Below, one piece after another: positions 7,056-15,086 of a stretch of 18,137 nt of DNA. Under the pieces are notes generated by a model, which saw only the letters and a list, made by a program, of their open reading frames with translations, made no database searches and had not been told where the DNA came from. The DNA is taken from NCBI GenBank assembly GCA_937877655.1, contig CALFJC010000137.1, positions 1-18,137 on the forward strand. Direction: 5' to 3'. The first letter of the stretch is position 1. Every line of letters begins with the position of its first letter. Origin of the DNA: an uncultured Selenomonadales bacterium. Lineage in GTDB: Bacteria > Bacillota > Negativicutes > Selenomonadales > Selenomonadaceae. The position numbers and the translations under genes were made by a program.

Positions 7056-7955
7056 ATGTCTGACCAAGCATCAAGACTGAGAAATTTGGTTGAAGAACGA
7101 GCCGAAGAGGAGGCAAAGGCGCGAGAAATTGGCGAACTTTATTTGGATGTCGGAGAAAATACACGAGTTATCGCCGTAACGAGCGGCAAAGGCGGCGTCG
7201 GAAAAACGAGCCTTGCCGTAAATCTTGCAGTCGGCTTGCAAATGGCGGGGCAAAAAGTTATGCTGATTGATGCGGACATCGGCATGGCGAACGTAAATCT
7301 TTTGATGGGCTCCGTAACCAATCGCAGTCTGATAGATCTTTTGGATAACGATATTGAGCTTGAAGACGTTGTGGAAAACGGCGTTGAGGGCGTGAAATAT
7401 ATTTCGGGCGTCGCGGCGATTGAGGCGGCTTTGAGTTTGAATCGCAACGAGCAAAAAAAATTGCACAAAAAACTTGGGCGTTGTTCCGAACTTGCGAACA
7501 TTATCATAATCGACACGGGCGCGGGCTTGAATCGAAACGTGATTGAATTTATTTTGGCGGCGGAAGAAGTTTTGCTGATAACTACGCCCGAACCGACCGC
7601 GCTTGCCGATGCCTACGCCGTGATAAAAGCTTATACGACTTACACCGAGCGGCGAAACATTAAACTTGTCGTCAACAGAATTCATGACGAAGAAGAATGC
7701 GAAGACGTTGCCGAAAAAATTAATCAGACGACGAAAAATTTTTTGGGTTTGTCGATTGATTGTCTCGGCTACATTTATGAAGACAGAGTTGTCCTTGAGG
7801 CTGTGCACAAACAGGAACCGTTTATCATTTCCAATCCGAAATCTTCGGCGGCGCGTTGTGTCTCGGAATTGGTTAAAAGTTTGTTGAGCGGCGAAAGAAT
7901 GGGCTCGGTTTCCAGAGGCTGGCGCGGCTTTTTGGACAGATTGTTCGGCTGGTGA
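7056..7955 (+). CDS. flhG: Flagellar number regulator FlhG/FleN (MinD/ParA-type ATPase)
   Basis: FlhG (FleN, YlxH) is a MinD-like ATPase that works with FlhF to limit flagellar number and placement. The N-terminus carries DQASRLR (residues 3-9), which fits the DQAxxLR motif known to stimulate the FlhF GTPase. The deviant Walker A is SGKGGVGKT (43-51), the A' site is DADIGMANVNLLMG (72-85) and switch II is DTGAGLNRNV (153-162). The last residues RGWRGFLDRLFGW look like an amphipathic membrane-targeting helix, as in MinD. Length (299 aa) is normal. The ATG has AGAGGT about seven bases upstream and lies 16 bp after flhF, so the two are co-transcribed. Confidence 0.95.
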   Translation: MSDQASRLRNLVEERAEEEAKAREIGELYLDVGENTRVIAVTSGKGGVGKTSLAVNLAVGLQMAGQKVMLIDADIGMANVNLLMGSVTNRSLIDLLDNDIELEDVVENGVEGVKYISGVAAIEAALSLNRNEQKKLHKKLGRCSELANIIIIDTGAGLNRNVIEFILAAEEVLLITTPEPTALADAYAVIKAYTTYTERRNIKLVVNRIHDEEECEDVAEKINQTTKNFLGLSIDCLGYIYEDRVVLEAVHKQEPFIISNPKSSAARCVSELVKSLLSGERMGSVSRGWRGFLDRLFGW

Positions 7956-7972
7956 CAAGAGGCGAAAAATTA

Positions 7973-8578
7973 ATGAACTCGACAAAGTTGCAGTATCGAA
8001 TTTACAAAATTTATCTCGGCGCACTCTTCGCCGCAATAATTTTGAGTCTGCCGCTCGTCTTTGTTTTGCCAGTCGAAATAAGTTTTGAAAACGGCTTCCT
8101 TGAAAATACGCAAGTCGCCGTTTTAATTTTGAGCGCACTGCTGATATTAATTTTTTGTTCCGAATCCGCGCAGATGAGATGGTTTCAAAGACTTTTTGCG
8201 GCGGGACTTTTTCTCATGGCTCTTCGTGAATTGAGTTGGGGAAGAGTTTTTTTTCCGTTGGAAGTGGAAAAGTTGGGACCGGTTTTCGTCAGCATGGCTG
8301 ATTATGAATATCGCATTCCCGTTTACATTTTCCTTGCGACTTACAGCGCGGCGATGATTTTTATTTTGGTTCGCTTTGTTTCCGTAAAAAAAATTTTGTT
8401 GAGCCCGCAACCGCTCGCCGCCTTTGCATTAATGATTATGGCAGTGATTCTTTCTTATGTAGGAGAACACGGCTGGCTTTTCGGCAAAATGCACGGACAA
8501 ATTTTTGAAGAAATTAACGAACTGATTTTGTATCTGATTCTGCCCGCAATAAGTTTTTACTATCGGAACTTGACATAA
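7973..8578 (+). CDS. Multi-pass membrane protein of unknown function
   Basis: I do not recognise this 201-aa protein. It has about six hydrophobic segments, starting with YLGALFAAIILSLPLVFVLP, then TQVAVLILSALLILIF, RLFAAGLFLMAL, VYIFLATYSAAMIFILV, AAFALMIMAVILSYV and ELILYLILPAISFYY. Charged and aromatic groups sit at membrane borders: RELSWGRVFFP after the third segment, GEHGW after the fifth and EEINE before the last, which may mark a binding or catalytic site. I place the start at the ATG at 7973, with AGAGGCG eight bases upstream. A GTG at 7952 overlapping the flhG stop is the alternative. It is the last gene of the flhF-flhG unit and ends just before a terminator, so it may act with the flagellar-placement pair, but that is inference from position. 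Confidence 0.8.
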   Translation: MNSTKLQYRIYKIYLGALFAAIILSLPLVFVLPVEISFENGFLENTQVAVLILSALLILIFCSESAQMRWFQRLFAAGLFLMALRELSWGRVFFPLEVEKLGPVFVSMADYEYRIPVYIFLATYSAAMIFILVRFVSVKKILLSPQPLAAFALMIMAVILSYVGEHGWLFGKMHGQIFEEINELILYLILPAISFYYRNLT

Positions 8579-8614
8579 AAAATCCCCCTCCGACTTGGAA
8601 GGGGGATTTTTTTT
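8577..8614. terminator. Bidirectional rho-independent terminator between convergent genes
   Basis: AAAAAATCCCCCT pairs with AGGGGGATTTTTT, a 13-bp stem with a ten-base loop, followed by a T run. It starts at the stop codon of the membrane-protein gene and lies 15 bp from the end of the RTX gene. It can serve both strands because of its A-run and T-run flanks. Confidence 0.92.
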
Positions 8615-8629
8615 ATTTATCGTTTGCGT

Positions 8630-11600
8630 TTACTTAAAATTGTACACGAAAGTTCCGCCGTTTTCTTTAACATGAATATCTTTGCCGACAGCATTTTTTA
8701 TCAAAACGTTGCAGTGAGGCATCCCCTGTATTCCGAAACTTAAATTGACATCATCGCCTTCAACAGCAGAATAATTTTCATTGACCCACATCCAATCGCC
8801 GATTTTTATAATGTCTTCGCCTTCGGTGTAATCCCATATCACGTCCGAAACCGAATCCTCGCAAATAAAAACATCTTTGCCCGCGCCGCCCCACAAGTAA
8901 TTTTGATCGTAGGAGTTGCCGTCTAAAGTGTCGTTGCCCGCGCCGCCCTGAATTTCATTGCATTTCGAGTTGCCGATTAAGTAAACGTCTTTTGTGCAAG
9001 CCGTCGCGTCAATTCCGGTACGCTTTGAATCCAAAATAACCGTTAAATAACCATTGATTGTTGGGAAAGGATAAGTGTCGTCAACGCGAAGAATATCCGC
9101 ATCGCAATTATAATCGGTGTTGTTGAAAGTCACGAATTGTCCTCTTGCATTTTTGACGATAAGTTTGCATGTCCAAGATTCGTCAGACCGGCGCGGAGAA
9201 ACTTCGTATTCAAAAACAACGTCGTTTTCATTTTCAGAAGAGAAATAGCTATCCGTTGTTCTGAAACCGTAAGAGGTTATGACATCGCCGTCTGTTTCGC
9301 TGTAATCTTCAATAATGTTCGTTGTGCTTTTGCCGTCCGAAGCTTCTTCGGAAAAAAGAAATTTATCTTTTCCCGCGCCGCCGAAAAATGTGTTGTTGCC
9401 CTTGCCGCCGTCAAGATAATCTTCGCCTTCGTTGCCTTTAAGAGTATCATCGCCTTCGTTGCCGTTCAAAATGTCATTGCCTTTTCCGCCGATTAAAAGA
9501 TCGTCGCCGTAATCGCCCGAAAGAGTGTCGTCGTCGCCGTGACCGTAAATTATATCGTTGCCGTAGCCGCCTACCAGTTGATTAGGTTTGTCGTTGCCGT
9601 GCAAAATTTTTCGGGGAGCGTAAAAATGAATTTCGTCTTCTTCATCTATGAAATAAATTTCTTTTTCTTTGGCGTTTTTGAAGGTAACGGAGCCTTCGCC
9701 GATTGTAAAAATAACATCTTGAGCTTTTGTCGTGACTTCATAATTTCCGGAAGTGATTTTAAAAGTATCGCTTTCAGAGAAGTTATGAACAATATCGTTG
9801 CCGTCGCCCGAAGCATACAGAATAAGATTTTGTCCGTTGCCGCAATAAATATTGTCGTTACCCTTGCCGCCGCGAAGTGTATCGAGATCATCCTGTCCAA
9901 TCGAGATGCCGTTGACATCAATCGAAGAAGAATTAATCGTTTCGTATCCGTAAAGGAAATCGTCGCCTTCGCCGCCGAAAATGTCATCATTTCCCGCGCC
10001 GCCAATCAGCGTGTCGTTGCCGTAATAAAAAGTTTCGGGATAATAGGTTTTGTTGTCGAGCCCGGTATTTTCGGAATGCTCGTTGTTTTTTATGTAAGGA
10101 TTGTTGTCGCCGTAATAATCGCCAATCAGAATATCATTGCCGGCATTTCCGCAAATAAGATCGTTGTTGCCGCCGCCTACGATTGAATCATTGCCCGCGT
10201 TGCCTTTAAAAATATCTTTTCCGCAATCGCCTTTAATCGTATCGCTGCCTGCTCCGCCGACAACGGAAGTGTTGTTGCCCGTACAAATTATGCTGATAGG
10301 ATTTTTTTCGTCTCGCCGAGTGGCATCAATATTTTCCACTGCGCGAGAGGCTCTGAAATTTCTGCCGTGATCGTTATCCAAAATTACATTGCCGTGCGAA
10401 ATGAAAAAGTCGGCAATTTCATCTCGTGAGGCGTCTTTGACATCGGGCGGGAAAAATGCCCATATCGGACCGAGCAAAGGAACTTCCTCAAAAATTTCAA
10501 CGGCGAAAGTCGAAGCGGCGTGCCAAAATCTTTCCGAAGGAATAAAAATATCATTGTTGTCGGTAAAAGTGGGGTTGCCTTCAAGTTCTTTGTAATCTTG
10601 GACGGCGTTATTAAAAGCTATCATGAGTGAGGCACCGAGTGCCGTATTGTCCGAAACGCCGTCAATTTTGCTTATGTCTTCCAATGAGTCGCCGATGATG
10701 TCGCCCAATGTACTCAGCAATTCATCTCTGAAATCGGGATCGTCCAGAATTTCTCCGTCTGTGGCAACGTAAGCTGTCATGCATACGGAAGTTAAATTAT
10801 AAACCCTTAAAAAAACTTTCAGCGGAGCGGGCGGAAGATCTAAATGTTTCAAAAGATTATCCGGGTCATTCAAAAGATTTTCCGAGGCGAGATTGAAATT
10901 GTCAATTTCCTTAAGCTCTCTGATAAATTCTTCTTTGGTGTAGGATTCATTAGTTTGAGCGAGCTCTTTAACGGCGGGCTCCGATACATTTTCAAGCTCC
11001 TCCGCCTTGTCGGACTCGAATGAAATTTTGTTTTCAAGCAAATCTTTTGAGAGAGTAATTAATTTTTGCATATGCTCCAGCAAATTTTTTTCGTAATCTG
11101 TTTTGGCAGAATCAAGGAGTTCTTCAAAATCAACTTCGCCGAAAGAATCCACAAAAGACTGCAATAAATCTTTTGAAACTTCGTGAAGATTTTCCAACAT
11201 CTCGTCTTCCGTCAAGTCGGGGGAAGATTCTTCGGGCGTATAAATTTTGCTTGTCGTGTTGTCAAAGGCATCCGTGATCGTTATGGTTTTGCCCGTGCCG
11301 TTTTTGACTGTGACAGAACCGCCGCCGGTCATAAAAATTACGTCGTCGCCGTCGAAAGAAATATCGAGGATATATCCTTTGTTCAATTTAATTGTGTCTT
11401 GTCCTTCTTTGTAATCGAGAATAAGATCATTGCCGTCGCCGCAGACAAAAATATTTTTGCCCTTGCCGCCTTCGAGAGTGTCATTGCCCGCGCCGCTCAC
11501 GATAAAATTATCTTTTTCGTTGCCGATGATATTCATGCCGTCCGTTTTTGCGGAAGAATCCAAAGAGACAACGGAAGGATAATTCGCCGCTTTGAATTGA

Positions 11601-12742
11601 GTTTCTTTGTAATCGGAAGTTATTTTGACGGCGGAAGAGACCGAATCACGAACATTGTCGAAAGATAAACCTGCGGGGACGGAATAAAAAGAATCTCCAA
11701 GCAAACTTACATTTCCGTTTCCGCCGACAATACTTATTTCGGAGTCGGCGGCTCCTTTCAAAGTGATTTTATTCCTTCCGGTTTTAAGGATAACGTCATT
11801 TTTTTTCACGTAATATTTGACGGAGTAATTTCCGCCGAGCTTAATTATGTCCTCTTCGGAATTAAAGTCGGTTATGAGATCGTTCCCCGAATTATTGTTG
11901 CAAAAAAAAGTATCTGCACCTTCGCCGCCTGTCAAAATATCATTGCCCTTGCCGCCGTCGATATAATCGTTGCCCGCGCCGCCAGTCAAAGAATCTTTTC
12001 TCTTGCCGCCGAGAATTGTTGCGCCTTCGGTTGAAGTTGCCGTAAGGTTCAATTTTTTCCCTGCCGCCGTGCCGTCAATGTTCGTAACCGTTTTATCAAA
12101 ATTCACTTTGCCCGAACGATATTTTGCGGGAATTGTCGCCGCCGTTTTGTCTTCGTTGTAAAAAATTCCTTCGGAGAAAATTTTTGTCGTGCCGTCTTCG
12201 CTAAGCATGATGTCATTTTCGCCCGCGCCCTTGACGGTTATTTTATTCCTGCCGACTTTCAAAATAACATCGCCGTTGCTCTTGACGGACGCATTATCAA
12301 CCGTCGCGCCGACCAAACTTATCACGTCGTCCGCAGAATAATCCGTGATAACTTTGTTCCCGCTGTTTTTGTTGCAGACGAAAATATCTGAGCCGTTGCC
12401 GCCTTTAAGGGTATCTCTGCCCTTGCCGCCGTCGAGTGTCGAGCCGTTTTCGCCCGCAATCAGATAATTACCTTTGTCATTGCCCGCAAGGTTGACTGCC
12501 GAAGAAACAGACGCGCCGTCAATCGTTGTCATTGCCGAATAATTTTCGGCTGAAAAAGTTGTTGCCGTCGAGTACAAAGTCGCGCTTGTCTTTGTGCCGC
12601 TCAAAACTGCGTGATCGGCAAAAAAATTTTTAACCGTTTTCTTGTCGGTACGAAAAGAAATTTTTTTATTCGCCGCTTCGTTCAGAATCAAAAATTTATC
12701 GTTGTCGAAAGTAAAAATTAAATCTTTGTCACTTGAAATCAC
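8630..12742 (-). CDS. Large RTX-type calcium-binding repeat protein, main part (downstream of an in-frame stop)
   Basis: This 1370-codon stretch is filled with RTX nonapeptides (GGxGxDxLx, e.g. LTGGAGNDYIDGGKGNDIL), which bind calcium as beta-rolls. RTX proteins usually leave by type I secretion, and no Sec signal is seen. Clusters lie near residues 100-120, 245-280, 416-437, 828-975, 1056-1135 and 1265-1295. Most are followed by an IxDYxxxxDxIxL element and then a (D)DVIxxxGxxxITxKNA-like strand pair, giving a repeating module. Residues ~505-820 hold a non-RTX, mostly helical region without recognised motifs. The GTG opening this frame has no Shine-Dalgarno; the same reading frame continues upstream through one TAA to an ATG at 13048. 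The true gene is therefore probably 8630-13048 (1472 codons) and this copy is disrupted, unless the stop is a sequencing error or is read through. No type I transporter genes are in the window. Confidence 0.85.
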   Translation of the reverse strand: MISSDKDLIFTFDNDKFLILNEAANKKISFRTDKKTVKNFFADHAVLSGTKTSATLYSTATTFSAENYSAMTTIDGASVSSAVNLAGNDKGNYLIAGENGSTLDGGKGRDTLKGGNGSDIFVCNKNSGNKVITDYSADDVISLVGATVDNASVKSNGDVILKVGRNKITVKGAGENDIMLSEDGTTKIFSEGIFYNEDKTAATIPAKYRSGKVNFDKTVTNIDGTAAGKKLNLTATSTEGATILGGKRKDSLTGGAGNDYIDGGKGNDILTGGEGADTFFCNNNSGNDLITDFNSEEDIIKLGGNYSVKYYVKKNDVILKTGRNKITLKGAADSEISIVGGNGNVSLLGDSFYSVPAGLSFDNVRDSVSSAVKITSDYKETQFKAANYPSVVSLDSSAKTDGMNIIGNEKDNFIVSGAGNDTLEGGKGKNIFVCGDGNDLILDYKEGQDTIKLNKGYILDISFDGDDVIFMTGGGSVTVKNGTGKTITITDAFDNTTSKIYTPEESSPDLTEDEMLENLHEVSKDLLQSFVDSFGEVDFEELLDSAKTDYEKNLLEHMQKLITLSKDLLENKISFESDKAEELENVSEPAVKELAQTNESYTKEEFIRELKEIDNFNLASENLLNDPDNLLKHLDLPPAPLKVFLRVYNLTSVCMTAYVATDGEILDDPDFRDELLSTLGDIIGDSLEDISKIDGVSDNTALGASLMIAFNNAVQDYKELEGNPTFTDNNDIFIPSERFWHAASTFAVEIFEEVPLLGPIWAFFPPDVKDASRDEIADFFISHGNVILDNDHGRNFRASRAVENIDATRRDEKNPISIICTGNNTSVVGGAGSDTIKGDCGKDIFKGNAGNDSIVGGGNNDLICGNAGNDILIGDYYGDNNPYIKNNEHSENTGLDNKTYYPETFYYGNDTLIGGAGNDDIFGGEGDDFLYGYETINSSSIDVNGISIGQDDLDTLRGGKGNDNIYCGNGQNLILYASGDGNDIVHNFSESDTFKITSGNYEVTTKAQDVIFTIGEGSVTFKNAKEKEIYFIDEEDEIHFYAPRKILHGNDKPNQLVGGYGNDIIYGHGDDDTLSGDYGDDLLIGGKGNDILNGNEGDDTLKGNEGEDYLDGGKGNNTFFGGAGKDKFLFSEEASDGKSTTNIIEDYSETDGDVITSYGFRTTDSYFSSENENDVVFEYEVSPRRSDESWTCKLIVKNARGQFVTFNNTDYNCDADILRVDDTYPFPTINGYLTVILDSKRTGIDATACTKDVYLIGNSKCNEIQGGAGNDTLDGNSYDQNYLWGGAGKDVFICEDSVSDVIWDYTEGEDIIKIGDWMWVNENYSAVEGDDVNLSFGIQGMPHCNVLIKNAVGKDIHVKENGGTFVYNFK

Positions 12743-12820
12743 GTCAGAAATTTTTTCGCCGCTTAAGCTGAGGACATCTTTTCCTTTTTCGTAATCGGTA
12801 ATTCTGTCGTTGCCGCCGCC

Positions 12821-13048
12821 TTAAACAAAAATATCCTTGCCTTTGCCGCCCGTTAAAGTGTCGTCGCTTTCCGAGCCGCCGTTTACCGTGTCGTTTCCGA
12901 AACCGCCGACGATTGAATTATCATTTGCATTACCCGTGATTTGAATCGGCTTCGTGCGTTTTGAGGCGTCGACGATTTCCGTTTCTTCGTCCAAAATCAA
13001 AAAGGGATTCGTCGAGTTTGTAACGCGCAAAATTTTTTCGGATGCCAT
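12821..13048 (-). pseudogene. N-terminal fragment of the RTX gene, ended by premature TAA
   Basis: Seventy-five codons run from an ATG at 13048 to TAA at 12823-12821. The fragment already contains RTX units (GGFGNDTVNGG, TGGKGKDIFV) and stops inside a DIFV element. The following codons (GGGNDRITDYEKGKDVLSL) continue the same frame with the same module, so the fragment and the 1370-codon part are one interrupted gene. Upstream of the ATG, GGGAG is 13 bases away and only a weak AGAG is near. The yvyF terminator fills most of the 69-bp gap to yvyF, so I see no room for a good dedicated promoter. Confidence 0.8.
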
Positions 13049-13076
13049 CTCTGCAATTCATCTCCCTTAAAAAATT

Positions 13077-13109
13077 AAAATCTGCAAGGAAAAACTTGCA
13101 GATTTTTTT
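13077..13109 (-). terminator. Rho-independent terminator after the yvyF-like gene
   Basis: AAAATCTGCAAG pairs with CTTGCAGATTTT (12-bp stem, six-base loop). On the minus strand it follows the yvyF stop by some ten bases and runs into a T-rich tail. It separates yvyF from the RTX gene. Confidence 0.85.
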
Positions 13110-13117
13110 GATCATTT

Positions 13118-13573
13118 TTATCGACCGCGAGAACTGTTTATCTCGTCGTACATTGAGCTTGAAAAAGTTTTCCTGTTTTCGGCGGCTTCGGCGGCTTTTT
13201 CTTCGGCGCGTTTTTTGGCAGTCATGGCGTTGGCGAATTTTTGCGCGTCTAATCTGAGTTTGCTGGCGCATTCGTAACAGTAAACGCCTTTGCTTATCAA
13301 CTTGCCGCAATTTCCGCAGGGATATTTTGCGTCACGCAGAGTGGAATTTTCAAACAAGCCTTGCCGAATCATTCGCCAAACCAGAGCACTCGGCGCCCCC
13401 GAACCTTCAATGAGTTGATCTACCGTGATGCCGGGATGGTCGCGAACATAATTTTTAACCGTTTCTTCCATTTCAAGTTCTTCGTTGCGACAATCCCGAC
13501 ATAGTTTCTCATCGGAAACCGGCATGAAAATTTTTTTGCAACGTATACAATTCCTTATCCCAAGACTTGCCAC
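13118..13573 (-). CDS. YvyF-like flagellar operon protein with two zinc-ribbon-like Cys clusters
   Basis: The 151-aa protein matches the layout of the YvyF flagellar-operon family of Firmicutes (TIGR03826). An N-terminal CxxC pair (C9/C12, NCIRCKK) and second pair (C25/C28, LCRDC) would bind one metal. A helical segment (RDHPGITVDQLIEGSGAP, then RMIRQGLFE) resembles a helix-turn-helix. A third and a fourth CxxC pair (YPCGNCGK, VYCYEC) would bind another metal. The C-terminal 45 residues are Ala/Lys/Glu-rich and probably helical. Family members are linked to flagellar gene clusters, with an inferred regulatory role. I start at the GTG at 13573, six bases after GGAGGTG; a TTG at 13588 overlaps that Shine-Dalgarno and is unlikely. 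It lies 86 bp downstream of meaB on the same strand. Confidence 0.78.
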   Translation of the reverse strand: MASLGIRNCIRCKKIFMPVSDEKLCRDCRNEELEMEETVKNYVRDHPGITVDQLIEGSGAPSALVWRMIRQGLFENSTLRDAKYPCGNCGKLISKGVYCYECASKLRLDAQKFANAMTAKKRAEEKAAEAAENRKTFSSSMYDEINSSRGR

Positions 13574-13659
13574 AGAAACCACCTCCAAAAAATTTGTGAA
13601 AATTCTTTTTGTTGATTGATTCTGCCGCCGAAAAAATTTTCCTGCAAACTCAATAGAAT

Positions 13660-14820
13660 TTACGCGCCGAATAAGTCAACTTTTTTCTGCGCGGCGCGGG
13701 CAATGTCAAACATTTTTACAAGCTCCGCAACCGCTTGCGTCGGCGAAATTACTCCGCGCAGGACGGCTTCTTTTATTTCGGGCATTCTGCCTGTTATCAC
13801 GGCGTCGCCGAAAAATAAATTGTGCAGATGTTCATCAATCATTGCGTGCATCCAATCGAGAAGCTGTGAATCTCTTCGCCGTTGAAAGACGCCGCTTGCC
13901 GTCGTTGTCTCTTTGAAAAGTTGAATCACCTGCCACAATTCGGGCAAGCCCATTTTCGTAACGGCACTGGCAAGGTAAGCATGAGTATTCCAACCTTCGG
14001 TTGCGGGACGAATAAATTCCGTCATGCGTTCGTATTCGCCGCGAGTGACTTTCGCTCGAACCAAATTATCTCCGTCCGCCTTGTTGACGACGATAGCGTC
14101 CGCGAGCTCCATAATTCCTTTTTTTATTCCCTGCAAATCATCTCCCGCGCCCGTCAACACAACCAGCATAAAAAAATCTACCATTGAACGAACCGTTGTT
14201 TCCGATTGCCCGACGCCGACAGTTTCAATCAAAATCACGTCGTAACCTGCAGCCTCGCACATTAACATTGTCTCGCGACTTTTTCTGGCGACGCCGCCCA
14301 AAGTTCCGCCCGCCGGGCTTGGACGAATAAAAGCTTCACTGCGGCGGCTCAAAGTTCCCATGCGAGTTTTATCGCCGAGAATTGAACCCTTCGTTATCGA
14401 GCTCGTCGGATCGATTGAAAGAACTGCGACGCGATGTCCGTCGTCACAAAGCATGTTGCCGAACGCCTCAATGATTGTCGATTTGCCCGCGCCGGGAACG
14501 CCCGTTATTCCGATTCGCAATGCCTTACCTGTTCGCGGCAAAAGTCTTTGCAAAACTCTCTGCGCCTTCGCGAAATGTTTCGGGCTGTTGCTTTCAATCA
14601 AAGTTATTGCCCGCGATAAAATCATTCTGTCGCCGCTCGTCACGCCGTCAACGAGTTCATCTTCCGTCAAAGTCATTCGGCGTTTCGGTTTGAATTGCCC
14701 CGAAGCGAACGCGGGATTGATATTCCCGACCGTCGTATCCTTTATGCCTTCAATGCCGCTCATGACCGCCGATTGATTTGAAACTGCCCAATCGGGAGTC
14801 GTCGTCGTGTAATTTGCCAT
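13660..14820 (-). CDS. meaB: MeaB/ArgK-family G-protein chaperone of methylmalonyl-CoA mutase
   Basis: MeaB is a SIMIBI-class GTPase that gates loading and protects adenosylcobalamin-dependent methylmalonyl-CoA mutase. The 386-aa protein shows Walker A GITGVPGAGKST (near 107-115), SIDPTSSITKGSILGDKTRM (Mg/switch region), ETVGVGQSE (199-207) and the guanine-specificity NKAD (246-249). The C-terminal arm (RMPEIKEAVLRGVISPTQAV) is the dimerisation region. It has an N-terminal leader of some 50 residues before the conserved GDRMILSRAITLIES. The ATG at 14820 has AGGAG eight bases upstream; the open frame continues to 15006, but that part overlaps promoter sequence. In Negativicutes such a protein fits the succinate-propionate route, but no mutase genes are visible here. 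Related ArgK proteins were once annotated as lysine/arginine/ornithine transport ATPases. Confidence 0.92.
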   Translation of the reverse strand: MANYTTTTPDWAVSNQSAVMSGIEGIKDTTVGNINPAFASGQFKPKRRMTLTEDELVDGVTSGDRMILSRAITLIESNSPKHFAKAQRVLQRLLPRTGKALRIGITGVPGAGKSTIIEAFGNMLCDDGHRVAVLSIDPTSSITKGSILGDKTRMGTLSRRSEAFIRPSPAGGTLGGVARKSRETMLMCEAAGYDVILIETVGVGQSETTVRSMVDFFMLVVLTGAGDDLQGIKKGIMELADAIVVNKADGDNLVRAKVTRGEYERMTEFIRPATEGWNTHAYLASAVTKMGLPELWQVIQLFKETTTASGVFQRRRDSQLLDWMHAMIDEHLHNLFFGDAVITGRMPEIKEAVLRGVISPTQAVAELVKMFDIARAAQKKVDLFGA

Positions 14821-14853
14821 TCTCTCAACTCCTCTGCAAATTTTTCTGCGCAA

Positions 14854-14882
14854 ATTATAAATTACGAGCAAACGAAAAGCAA
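14854..14882 (-). promoter_or_regulatory. Predicted promoter for meaB
   Basis: On the minus strand a perfect TATAAT (14859-14854) lies 17 bp after TTGCTT (14882-14877). Transcription would start near 14847, about 27 bases before the meaB ATG. Confidence 0.55.
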
Positions 14883-14920
14883 TGCGATTAAATATGTAAC
14901 AAATATGGAAAAAATTTTTC

Positions 14921-14949
14921 TTGAAAAATTTTTTCGACTGTGCTATATT
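14921..14949 (+). promoter_or_regulatory. Predicted strong promoter for ompM
   Basis: TTGAAA (14921-14926), a 17-bp spacer and TATATT (14944-14949) with an extended TGC just ahead form a near-consensus sigma-70-type promoter. AT-rich A/T tracts lie immediately upstream. The start would be near 14956, giving a leader of about 130 nt. Confidence 0.7.
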
Positions 14950-14954
14950 CTGCG

Positions 14955-15002
14955 CGGCTTGAGGGAACAAGCGGAGAAGAAAGACGACTTGAGGAAACAC
15001 GG
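14955..15002 (+). repeat. Imperfect 30-bp-period repeat in the ompM leader
   Basis: cggcttgagggaacaagcgg (14955-14974) recurs as cgacttgaggaaacacgg (14985-15002). The first copy can fold as a small hairpin (GCTTG-agggaa-CAAGC). The two copies start at the predicted 5' end of the ompM transcript, so they could act in mRNA stability or regulation. Confidence 0.45.
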
Positions 15003-15086
15003 CCACTCAAATTTGAAAGCTCCTCCAAATGAAACCGAGAGCCACAGGAAAAATTTTATCGGTTAATTTTTTGGGAGGTCTTCAAA

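Noticed and set aside
7071..8138. A 355-codon open frame on the minus strand across flhG
   Set aside because: It is antisense to a well-conserved flhG and rich in Arg/Phe/Asn as expected for a shadow frame.
9137..11668. Several plus-strand open frames of 119-215 codons opposite the RTX gene
   Set aside because: They mirror the repetitive Gly/Asp/Asn codons of the RTX repeats and give Val/Ala/Ile-rich shadow proteins without start signals.
12821..12823. Selenocysteine or pyrrolysine recoding of the RTX internal stop
   Set aside because: The codon is TAA, not TGA or TAG, and no recoding structure is evident.
14821..15006. N-terminal extension of meaB by 62 codons
   Set aside because: It overlaps the divergent promoter region; the ATG at 14820 has a good AGGAG.
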